From: Akkermansiaceae bacterium
GTDB lineage: Bacteria > Verrucomicrobiota > Verrucomicrobiia > Verrucomicrobiales > Akkermansiaceae
Assembly (NCBI GenBank): GCA_029253285.1
Contig: JAQWZU010000067.1
Span: 62,001-126,000 of the forward strand
Direction: 5' to 3'
DNA length: 64,000 nucleotides
Part shown: positions 46,473 through 54,818 of the stretch, one piece after another
How positions within the stretch are numbered: position 1 is the first letter of the stretch
How the letters are laid out: each line of letters starts with the position of its first letter
Position numbers and translations under genes: made by a program
Notes under the pieces: model-generated
Told to the model about the DNA's origin: nothing
What the model saw: the letters and a program-made list of their open reading frames with translations, nothing else
Databases searched by the model: none

Positions 46473-46532
46473 GGTGCATTTACTGGGACAAACAGCCGAA
46501 CCTTTCTAAATCCGAATCAGCAAGCGAAGGAA

Positions 46533-46779
46533 TCACCTTCCAAACAGCGATGGTGATACCGCCTTCAATTGCGGATCAACCTTGCGGTGGTCCTCAGCAG
46601 TTTTATCGTCCCCCCGGGACTGCAAGTAGATCCCCGCGCGCGCCCAGCTTCTGTGCAGTGTCCCGGTCATGGTGCCCGTACAATTTGAGCTTTCAGGGCC
46701 AATCTCCTTTTCCCATCACCGCCTACGACAACTACTAACTTGAGAGAGCGAGCAATGCCGCTACTAAAACTCTCTTCAT
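46533..46779 (-). pseudogene. Possible decayed small secreted-protein gene
   Basis: Starting with ATG at 46779, MKRVLVAALLALSS reads like a signal peptide and is then cut by stops. In another frame of the same strand a coding-like tail follows (TGTMTGTLHRSWARAG onward, ending SPSLFGR at 46535). A two-frameshift pseudogene would explain both pieces. An intact 45-aa frame from 46670 is an alternative. The region 46473-46786 (314 bases) otherwise shows no gene. Evidence is weak: no family match. Confidence 0.25.
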
Positions 46780-46786
46780 AAAAATG

Positions 46787-49495
46787 CTATTTGAGCCCCG
46801 TGACTTTCAAGGTCCCGGCTCCCCCGATATATTTCGGGTGGGTCTTGGACGAGAATGTTCCCACTCCCTGATCCTTCCCGTCGATGAAAAACGCTCCCAC
46901 GGTTTCTCCCGCATCCAGCACCAGCTTCTGCGGCGATGAGCCATTGGCTCCTTCCAGCGACAAAGTCACATCATTTGGAATCACTCCCCCTGAATCTTTC
47001 GCGAGCACGAGCGAGCAATTGCCCCCAATGACCACGTCACCTTTCCCAAGAGATCCCTTCTTGCCTCTCACCAAGACCCGGAAGGCTTGTTTCATGGAAG
47101 AGAAAGCTTCAAACCCTCCGGTAAAAGAATTGGCAGCTTCAAAAATGATGGTGTTCTTATTCACCCCGTTGATGGTCAACTTTCCGGGACCGGTGATCGC
47201 TTTGGCAAACAAACGGGTTTTCGAATGCCCACTGGTCGAAGCACCACCCCATATTTCGGCATCGCCAACCAATTCCACCGGCCCCAAATCGCAATTATGG
47301 GTTCGAAAAATGAGCCGGGCGTCATGATGGAGGACTAGCTTCGCCGGATCTTTTGGTAGGAGAGCGAGACCTTTATCGCCCCACAAAACCAACGACGCTT
47401 TTTCTCGAAGAAGCAAGGATCCGGAGAACGATGGGATCTCAGCCTCCTCCAATTGTACTGCGACTCCTCGCCCGATAATCGCATTATCATCCCCTTGAGG
47501 AAGCGTGTCATTTTGCCAATTTTCGGGCACCGCCCAGCTATTTCGATTGTTTTTGTCGCTCCGGGTCATGACCACGCCTGAGACTGTCGGCCGTAGAAGA
47601 AACTCATGCGGGGCCAAAGCCCGGGCGGTAAAACGTAATTCATCGAGAGCAAGTCGGTCCGGGTTTCCTTTCGCGCCAACTCGGAGAGGATTTACTTGAT
47701 TGATCGATAAGCCGGCATGGGAAAGTTCCTTGGCGGCCACTTGTTGACCATCCAGAAAAAGCCGCATTTCGCCAGCTCCTCCGCTGTAATCATGGTCCCA
47801 CACCACCCCAAAGTGATGCGCCTTCGAATCAGCCACCCTTACTTCTTCAGCAAGCGCCTGGGTGATTTTGCTACCTGAATCGTAAAAGAAACTCATCTGA
47901 CCCTGGGTCATCCCCCGTCCCGGGGGGCGGAGATCCAAATGCCATCCTTGTCTCCTTTTTTCCCCCGAGCGGGTTCCCAAAAGAAAGACCGGACGTTTCA
48001 AATTTCCTGCCAGAAACCAACCCTCAAAGGTAAATGACTTCTTAGCGCTTAAGACAAACTCACCACTGGGTTCGGCCTCCTGCCATACACCGATCTTGAG
48101 CGCCGAGGTGTTCTCTTTCAGATTGAGCGGAATTGGATCAGGAGCAATGGGACCAATCTTTTTTCCTTTTGCCACTAACTCTAATTCAAAAAATTTGCCG
48201 CCATCGATAAGCGGACCGTTCTCAGATTTCCCATCCATCCGCCACCAGGCTCTCAACACGGTGTCTACCGGTTTCGGTTTTGGAGGCACGGGTTTCGGAT
48301 TTGGCGTATCCACTTTAGCCGCAACGACTTTTCCCTCATTCGGATCAGGAACATCCGCTTTCATCGGAGCTTCTGGAATCCTACTGACCGGATCACTCTC
48401 CACTTCGGGAGCCATCGGTTCCGGGAGATCTCCCCTAGGCGTTTCCTCAACCCTAGCGACCTTTTTCGCTCTTCCTTTCTTAGGATTTTTCCCCTCCTCC
48501 GCTTTGTCATTTTGCACGACTGGAGCCTCCTTGGCCTCGTTCATTTTGAGATAAAGCCCAAAGCAAATCACCAAGACCGCTGCCACTGCCAGGATGATCT
48601 TGGGAGCTTTGGATGGCTTGGCACTGGCCAGCACCGGATGCGTCCCGGTCAACTGCCCCATACTGGCCACCTGCCCGGAACTAATCAAAGAAACCGAGCC
48701 CTGGCCAACCCTCATGTCCATCAGGCTACCGCCCTGGGACACCACCACTTCCTGACCCTCAACTACAAATTCGTATGTGCGTAGGAAAAACGGCCGCATT
48801 GACAGCGCGGTCGCCTCGAGATCTTTTCGGTAGGCGGGAATGTCAAATTCGACTCTTCGAAATTCCAACTCCTGCGTTTCGGTATCGTAGATCACATAGC
48901 GCGCCCGGAGATCCTCCGGATTGCGCGGCTCACCCACCGAACCCACATTGACAATATAGCGACTATCGGAATCCAGCGTGAGATCGCCGTCGGTGAATTC
49001 ATTGACCTCACCGAAAATGTCCATCTCAAAGACCTTGGGCAAATGGGTATGCCCGATGAAGGTCACAAAGTGTTTCCCGGCCTCAAAATTTCTCTGTGCA
49101 ACTTCGAGATCACTGATGTAACCGAACCTCCCTGGTTCTTCGATTTCAGCATGAACAAAAAGAACATCACCGGCTTCAATCGCCAATGGCACGGAAGACA
49201 GGAACTCTTTCCCCGCTTCGTCCAACTGACCCATCGTCCATTCGATGGCTTCCCGGGCGTGGTCATTGAAAATGGAATAATCCATCATCCCCACCGCCGC
49301 GGCATCGTGATTTCCCATCACGAAGTTTCCCGTCACCGCCCGAACAGCCTCAAGAACTTCGGCCGGCTTTGGCCCATATCCCACCACATCACCCAGACAA
49401 ACAACCTCCTCGATCTTGCACTCGCGGAAATCCGCCAGAACCGCTTCCCAGGCGGGAAAGTTGGCGTGAATGTCTGATACTATCGCGTAACGCAT
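46787..49495 (-). CDS. Metallophosphoesterase / TM / LamG-like / autotransporter-strand fusion protein
   Basis: Predicted 902 aa. Residues 1-240 are a calcineurin-like phosphoesterase with all metal motifs: SDIHANFPAW, LGDVVGYGP, GNHDAAA, HAEIEEP and GHTHLPKVF. There is no signal peptide. A single hydrophobic helix (IILAVAAVLVICFGLYL, about residues 300-318) follows, then a Pro/Lys-rich linker, a LamG/concanavalin-like domain (about 410-630) and a C-terminal beta-repeat region (about 640-902) with TGGFEAF and LVLDAGETVGAF blocks like autotransporter-associated beta strands (PF12951). The topology would be phosphoesterase in the cytosol and sugar-binding region outside. It may signal or cut nucleotides in response to surface binding. 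Confidence 0.8.
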   Translation of the reverse strand: MRYAIVSDIHANFPAWEAVLADFRECKIEEVVCLGDVVGYGPKPAEVLEAVRAVTGNFVMGNHDAAAVGMMDYSIFNDHAREAIEWTMGQLDEAGKEFLSSVPLAIEAGDVLFVHAEIEEPGRFGYISDLEVAQRNFEAGKHFVTFIGHTHLPKVFEMDIFGEVNEFTDGDLTLDSDSRYIVNVGSVGEPRNPEDLRARYVIYDTETQELEFRRVEFDIPAYRKDLEATALSMRPFFLRTYEFVVEGQEVVVSQGGSLMDMRVGQGSVSLISSGQVASMGQLTGTHPVLASAKPSKAPKIILAVAAVLVICFGLYLKMNEAKEAPVVQNDKAEEGKNPKKGRAKKVARVEETPRGDLPEPMAPEVESDPVSRIPEAPMKADVPDPNEGKVVAAKVDTPNPKPVPPKPKPVDTVLRAWWRMDGKSENGPLIDGGKFFELELVAKGKKIGPIAPDPIPLNLKENTSALKIGVWQEAEPSGEFVLSAKKSFTFEGWFLAGNLKRPVFLLGTRSGEKRRQGWHLDLRPPGRGMTQGQMSFFYDSGSKITQALAEEVRVADSKAHHFGVVWDHDYSGGAGEMRLFLDGQQVAAKELSHAGLSINQVNPLRVGAKGNPDRLALDELRFTARALAPHEFLLRPTVSGVVMTRSDKNNRNSWAVPENWQNDTLPQGDDNAIIGRGVAVQLEEAEIPSFSGSLLLREKASLVLWGDKGLALLPKDPAKLVLHHDARLIFRTHNCDLGPVELVGDAEIWGGASTSGHSKTRLFAKAITGPGKLTINGVNKNTIIFEAANSFTGGFEAFSSMKQAFRVLVRGKKGSLGKGDVVIGGNCSLVLAKDSGGVIPNDVTLSLEGANGSSPQKLVLDAGETVGAFFIDGKDQGVGTFSSKTHPKYIGGAGTLKVTGLK

Positions 49496-49567
49496 GGCGT
49501 TCTGGTGGAAATCGGGTTCAGACTATAAAACCGATTGGCCATTTGGGAATCATAACCCCATAAAATT

Positions 49568-50908
49568 TCATCCCGTCAATTCCGTCATTTCTCCACTACT
49601 ATCGGCAAATTTGTCTACCGGAGCATCCACCGCGTTAAGCACTGAGACAAAGAGATTCGCAAGCGGCACCTTATTCTCACCCTCGTAAGAGTGCAGGTTT
49701 CCATGCTTGAAACCGAGCGCCTTTCCGCCGGCCACCTGAATCGGGTAATTCTTGGTGCTGTGGGAAGCGTGCGGGTGGGCCGAGCCCCAAACCACGACCG
49801 TTTGGTCGAGCATATTGCTTTCGCCTTCCGGAGTATTTCGCAAGCGCTCCAGAAAATAGGCATGCTGCTTGGCCCGCCAATTATCCCATTTTCCTGATTC
49901 AGTCGGGCGCTTGTGGGCGATGTCGTGGGTCGCTCCTTTGTAACCGAGCACGTAGTTGGCGTAATTCCACATCTCACTCCCACTGGATTGCTCGCTTTCG
50001 AGCATGAGGGTGGCGAAGCGGGTAGAATCGGTCTGGAAAGCCAGATAAAGCAAGTCATACATGCATCGGGTGTACTCCTCGGGATCCTTGTGGGAGACTT
50101 CAAGGTTTAGCCCTTTGGTATCGACATCTGGAAGTGACTCATGAGTCCACTGGCTGGTGCGTTCGACACGCTTTTCCAACGCGCGAATGGAGTCGAGATA
50201 CTCTTCCAGTTTCACCTGATCTTCTTTGCCAAGCCGACCCTGAAGCTTCTTGGAGTCGCCCATCATCAAATCGAGCACACTTGCCTCGCGCTTGAGGTCG
50301 GCGCGAACTTGTTCGATTCCTTTTCCAGCGTAGGGATTGAAGAGGCGGTTAAAAATTTCCTGCGGGCGATGCATCGACGGGATTGGACGACCGGGACCGT
50401 AATGAGAAAGCGTCTTGGCGCTGCCGTATGAACCAGTGCCACCTTCAGTGCCAAGAACAAGAGAAGCATAACGTGTCTTGTGTCCGCTCATCTTTGCCGC
50501 GAGTTGATCCACCGAGATGTTATTTGTCTTCTCCGTTCCCGACATGTCGGCACCGGTTGCAAAAACATCACCGCTGCTGTGACCACCCATTCCGACTCCG
50601 CCCGCGTGTTCGAGACCACGAAGATAACTCACCGAATTCTTCAGCGACTTAAAAGGTGATGCGGATTGATTAAACGAGAGCGGTCCAGCCTCCTTGCAGG
50701 GCCACCAGTTCCAATCGTGGTGCGAACCATCTTTGTTTTTGGGCTCGTATACTCCGTAAGCAATGTAGCTCACCACCATCCGCTTGGGCAATGCTTTGCC
50801 AGGGGTCGTCTTTCCCCACGACATTCCCTGAAGAAATGGCAGGGCCAAGGCGGCACCGCCACCCCGGATAAATTCACGTCGATCAAGATGCCAGGATTTT
50901 TGCTTCAT
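49568..50908 (-). CDS. DUF1552 secreted protein (copy 2)
   Basis: Predicted 446 aa. HLDRREFIRGGGAALALPFL is a twin-arginine signal. GMGGHSSGDVFATGADM and NNISVDQLAAKMSGH match DUF1552. Its start overlaps the stop of the upstream cytochrome-like gene by four bases (ATGA). It is the last gene of a four-gene chain. No catalytic residues can be named; the family function is unknown. Confidence 0.88.
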   Translation of the reverse strand: MKQKSWHLDRREFIRGGGAALALPFLQGMSWGKTTPGKALPKRMVVSYIAYGVYEPKNKDGSHHDWNWWPCKEAGPLSFNQSASPFKSLKNSVSYLRGLEHAGGVGMGGHSSGDVFATGADMSGTEKTNNISVDQLAAKMSGHKTRYASLVLGTEGGTGSYGSAKTLSHYGPGRPIPSMHRPQEIFNRLFNPYAGKGIEQVRADLKREASVLDLMMGDSKKLQGRLGKEDQVKLEEYLDSIRALEKRVERTSQWTHESLPDVDTKGLNLEVSHKDPEEYTRCMYDLLYLAFQTDSTRFATLMLESEQSSGSEMWNYANYVLGYKGATHDIAHKRPTESGKWDNWRAKQHAYFLERLRNTPEGESNMLDQTVVVWGSAHPHASHSTKNYPIQVAGGKALGFKHGNLHSYEGENKVPLANLFVSVLNAVDAPVDKFADSSGEMTELTG

Positions 50909-53424
50909 GGATTATTGGTAAATGTTGGGCTTTGGCAGACGGATACAATGATGTCCTGAAGTTTGTAGCCGTTTCCTTTCGCCAGTTTGAGTAATCTCTC
51001 GACTTCAAATCGATCACGATAAGTGAGCTTCCTTCCAATACTGTAGGTCAGCAACCTCCGAATGACGTTTTCAACAATCTCATCCTGACGTTCCTTAAGA
51101 AGGTATCGTTTGAGCTTCGGCATCCCGTCGACCTCAGGTCCATGAGGCACTCGCGATGAGGCATCAACTTCCTCCGTGTAGATTGACTTCAAATACTCTT
51201 GATAGCCCGCGAAGGTCTTGTCACTTTTGAGATGAAAGCCACGCACACGGACTTTCTCTTTCGGCACGAGGGGCTGGTATTTTCCGATCGCGCTGTAGCG
51301 TTCAAATGGAATCCCCCATGGATCGAGTCGCACGTGGCAATCGGCGCAGCTTTCCTGCTGCCGGTGAAGCGCGAGGAGATCTTTAATCAACACCGCTTCA
51401 TCCGCGGAATCTCCGGCCGAATCGGACAACGCCGGGACTTCCGCTGGCGGAGGTTTCACCTCGTGACCCAAAATAGCCTCACGCAACCAGACCGCCCGAT
51501 AGATCGGATGAGGAGCAGAGCCCGTGGAGTTTCCGATTAACATTGCCCCCTGGGTCAACAATCCGCCAAGGCGATGCTCTGGTTTGACTGGAATGGCACG
51601 GAGCGTTAATCCGCTCACTCCATCAACACCATAATGCGCCGCAAGCGGTTCATTGAGATAGGCAAAGTCAGAGTCGATGACATTCATTACGCTCGCGTTG
51701 GTTTTAATCAGCTCACCAACGAAGCCCACTGTCTCCTCAAGCATGTAATCACGAATGGTCGGGCGAAAGAGCTGTTCCTGACCACGTCGTTCGCCAAGGT
51801 GCACCGTATAAAGAAAGCGAGGAAAAAGATCGCGGTTGATGTTTACCGTTTTCATCTTGGCGATGCTCAACCACTGGGTGGAGAAATTCTCCACAAAACC
51901 TTCCGCGCGTTTATCCAAGAGGAGTCGTCGCGTTTGCGCTTCGATGACCGCTGAATCAGTCAGCTTCCCCGAAGCAGCGAGATCAAACAACTCTTTATCA
52001 GGCATACTCCCCCAGAGGAAATAGGAGAGCCGTGAAGCGAGTTCATACGGCTTGGTTGCGGCAGCCTGATCAATCACCGTGTGAAAAAGAAACTGCGGCG
52101 AGACGAGCACCATCGCCAAAGTTTCCCGCATGGCCTCTTCGAGAGTCTCAAATTCGGCATCGTAAATCTTGAAGACACGGTAGTAGTGGTCGACCTCATC
52201 CCTGGCCACCGGTCGCCGAAAGGCTCTCGTCATGAAACGCTTGATTACCTCGTAGGCATACTCGGCAGGTTTACTCTCGCGCAGGGATGATTCGAAAAGA
52301 ATACGCGTATGATGATCCGGCGGCCAAATCTCGCTCACGGGCGCTTCGAACTCGATCGATTCGAGGACCACCCGCGGCGCCTCCAAACTCCACGACGCAT
52401 CAAAACCACTCTTGCGATGATCGTTAAGTTCGCCGTTGTCGAAAATATTCTGAGCCGTAATGGTGATACTCGGAGGACGAACTTTATTTCGGTGCGTGCT
52501 GGATGGTTGGACCGGCACATTCTCGATCCGCCCGCGAAACTCATACTCTCCGGGATTGTCAGGAGTATTTGTCAAATGAACAACTCCCACTTCGTGGCAG
52601 ATCCCCGATCCCGAATCATGTCGGAGGTTGGTTCCCATCACCACACGAAGCGGCACCTCCTGAAAGCCGGGAGGAAGATTCCCTGACGCCTTGACGCGAA
52701 GTTTAAACTCACCGGTTTTGGGCCAACTTTTCAAGCCCATCGTTTTGTTACCCAGACCAGGTCCCTGATAGACCCCGATTTCAGCTTGGGTCAATCCTCC
52801 CTTACCGGGCTTGCCATGGTCCCATTTCGCGCTGCTCTGATGAAGCTCCGGCTTACCGGGATCGACAATGGCACTCGCCATCGCCTTGCGGGCGGCCTCC
52901 TTGTAACGAATCAATTGATCCGGCCCGATCATCATCATCTGCGCGGTATTGTTGAAATGATACGGCTTGTCCGGATCGGCGGGAAGATCCTTGGAGAGCG
53001 CGAGTTCAAAGCCCAACAGGTCTCGCATGGTATTCTGATACTCGAAGTTCGTGAGCCGCCGAGTCGTGGTCGCAACCGCAACCTTGCTCTCCTTTTCAAC
53101 GTAATGACGAAGACCCGAATCGATCCATTTCGCGACCGCTTCGCGAGATTTCGCATCCGGCTGAGGTTCGTCTTCGGGAGGCATCTCTCCGCCTTCCAAC
53201 ATCTCCAGAACCAACTCCCAGTGTTCAAGATCCCCTTCCACCATCTCACCCCGCAGAGTATGGACAGTAATATCGCCCTTGCTCTTTTGAGGGCCGTGGC
53301 AGGAAACACAATGCTCTTCAAAAAACGGCTTCACCGTCTCCTCAAACACCACCCCGTCCGCCCAGACCAACTGCGGGAAAACCAATCCCGCGGAAATCAC
53401 CAAACCCCGAATCAACCTTTCCAT
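50905..53424 (-). CDS. DUF1592-type multidomain secreted cytochrome-like protein (copy 2)
   Basis: Predicted 839 aa with a signal peptide (VISAGLVFPQLVWA). EEHCVSCHGPQKSKGD near residue 37 is a CxxCH haem motif. DUF1587 (RRLTNFEYQNTMRDLLGFEL, about 125), DUF1595, DUF1592, DUF1588 (LGGLLTQGAMLIGNSTG, PPPAEVPALSDSA, then ESCADCHVRLDPWG) and DUF1585 follow. It starts at the base where the previous gene stops (overlap of one base with the DUF1552 copy 3) and overlaps the next DUF1552 gene by four, so it is firmly coupled on both sides. Confidence 0.88.
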   Translation of the reverse strand: MERLIRGLVISAGLVFPQLVWADGVVFEETVKPFFEEHCVSCHGPQKSKGDITVHTLRGEMVEGDLEHWELVLEMLEGGEMPPEDEPQPDAKSREAVAKWIDSGLRHYVEKESKVAVATTTRRLTNFEYQNTMRDLLGFELALSKDLPADPDKPYHFNNTAQMMMIGPDQLIRYKEAARKAMASAIVDPGKPELHQSSAKWDHGKPGKGGLTQAEIGVYQGPGLGNKTMGLKSWPKTGEFKLRVKASGNLPPGFQEVPLRVVMGTNLRHDSGSGICHEVGVVHLTNTPDNPGEYEFRGRIENVPVQPSSTHRNKVRPPSITITAQNIFDNGELNDHRKSGFDASWSLEAPRVVLESIEFEAPVSEIWPPDHHTRILFESSLRESKPAEYAYEVIKRFMTRAFRRPVARDEVDHYYRVFKIYDAEFETLEEAMRETLAMVLVSPQFLFHTVIDQAAATKPYELASRLSYFLWGSMPDKELFDLAASGKLTDSAVIEAQTRRLLLDKRAEGFVENFSTQWLSIAKMKTVNINRDLFPRFLYTVHLGERRGQEQLFRPTIRDYMLEETVGFVGELIKTNASVMNVIDSDFAYLNEPLAAHYGVDGVSGLTLRAIPVKPEHRLGGLLTQGAMLIGNSTGSAPHPIYRAVWLREAILGHEVKPPPAEVPALSDSAGDSADEAVLIKDLLALHRQQESCADCHVRLDPWGIPFERYSAIGKYQPLVPKEKVRVRGFHLKSDKTFAGYQEYLKSIYTEEVDASSRVPHGPEVDGMPKLKRYLLKERQDEIVENVIRRLLTYSIGRKLTYRDRFEVERLLKLAKGNGYKLQDIIVSVCQSPTFTNNP

Positions 53425-54818
53425 TACCCGAAGAACTCCTTAATTGGACCTTTCTGGTCCAGGTCAGTCAGCCCGGTATCAATCGCTCCATAATGCTCAA
53501 CGGGATTTCCGTAGGCATTCAAAATCGTGGTATACCAATTCCCCAAAGTCTTGTGCCCTTCCTTACCGTAGTGAGGAAGGCGGAGATATTTCCCGGCGAT
53601 ATCAAGCTTCACCTTGTTACCCGCCAGCACCACGAAGGGCCACTCGGTTCCCTTGCTGTGATGAGTCTCCCCATTGTCCGGAAAGTAGAGAAGCATGGTG
53701 TTATCAAACATCGTGCCACCATCTTCGGGAGTCTCTTTCAGACGAGTCACAACACGATCAACCAAAGCCATGTGATGGCGGCGAACCTTCTCGCGAACTT
53801 CCACCGCTTCAAATTTTCCTACGGACTTATTGTGGCCCACGTCGTGGAGATTCACGTTCTCGTTTTCGATATCTTTGATCCCGGTATATCTCGTGCCCAA
53901 CTCATCAATCGTCAAAGTCACCACATTGGTCATCCCGGAAATAAGCGACGAAAGAAGAATCTCTCCATGACCAATCTGACGGTCAATCGTGGAAAGATCG
54001 TCCGCAAAATATTTTTGATCCAACTTGGGAACATGACGCCGAATCACATCAGCCATCGCATCCATCTTCCGGTTCCGCTCGCGGATGTCATCAATCGAAT
54101 CCGCGTAGTTCTTCACCTTCGCCTTCTCCAGTCCACGCAACTCTTCGGAGAGCCCTCCTTCATTCTTCGCCGCAAATTCCAAGAGACGACGCTCAAGCTG
54201 GTATTGGACCTGCGAATCTTTATCGCTCAGCACTGACTTAAACAATTCCTGCATCGCGACTTTCGGCGAGCCAAAGGCATAGTTCGGCTGCTGGGGACCA
54301 CGGGCCGAAAAGCCTTTCTCGATCCCGTTGATATTTCCTCGTGAATTGCCACCACCACTGGGAAAGCAAGCCAGCTCAATATGCTCCAGCGGAGAGGGAT
54401 TCAACTTAGCCAACTCAAAATCCACCGTCGCCCACTTGATCGAACTCAGCCGCTCATTGGCTTTGTAAACTCCCAGCGATGACTGCCAGGTGTGGTGGCC
54501 CGTCGTGCACATCTTGCCGGAGAGTCCCTGCAGGATTGTCATGTTCTCCTTGTGCTCGTTGAGCGCCCCCATCCAATCAGGCAGGTCGTGATTTTTCAGC
54601 TCCACCTGAAAAGCATCCTTTCTCTTCTCCATCGCCAACTCCTCTTCGCTCAGCGTAGGCGGCACCAAGGCATCGGGAAACAATCCGTTTCCTTTATGAA
54701 TGAAGATAAATCGCTTCGGAGAATTTCCTTGTGTCGACTTGGCAAACAAGCCGGAGCCCAGGGCCATCGACCCGGCACCCAGCATCGATTGTTTCAAGAA
54801 TTTTCTTCGGCTATTCAT
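53424..54818 (-). CDS. DUF1552 secreted protein (copy 3)
   Basis: Predicted 464 aa. SRRKFLKQSMLGAGSMALG is a twin-arginine signal. GKMCTTGHHTWQSSLGV and VVTLTIDELGTRYTGIKD fit the DUF1552 family, though the sequence is less similar to copies 1 and 2 than these are to each other. Start overlaps the upstream gene's stop by eight bases (ATGAATAG). The next gene begins at the last base of its stop codon. TAT export fits a folded, possibly cofactor-bound periplasmic protein. Confidence 0.85.
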   Translation of the reverse strand: MNSRRKFLKQSMLGAGSMALGSGLFAKSTQGNSPKRFIFIHKGNGLFPDALVPPTLSEEELAMEKRKDAFQVELKNHDLPDWMGALNEHKENMTILQGLSGKMCTTGHHTWQSSLGVYKANERLSSIKWATVDFELAKLNPSPLEHIELACFPSGGGNSRGNINGIEKGFSARGPQQPNYAFGSPKVAMQELFKSVLSDKDSQVQYQLERRLLEFAAKNEGGLSEELRGLEKAKVKNYADSIDDIRERNRKMDAMADVIRRHVPKLDQKYFADDLSTIDRQIGHGEILLSSLISGMTNVVTLTIDELGTRYTGIKDIENENVNLHDVGHNKSVGKFEAVEVREKVRRHHMALVDRVVTRLKETPEDGGTMFDNTMLLYFPDNGETHHSKGTEWPFVVLAGNKVKLDIAGKYLRLPHYGKEGHKTLGNWYTTILNAYGNPVEHYGAIDTGLTDLDQKGPIKEFFG

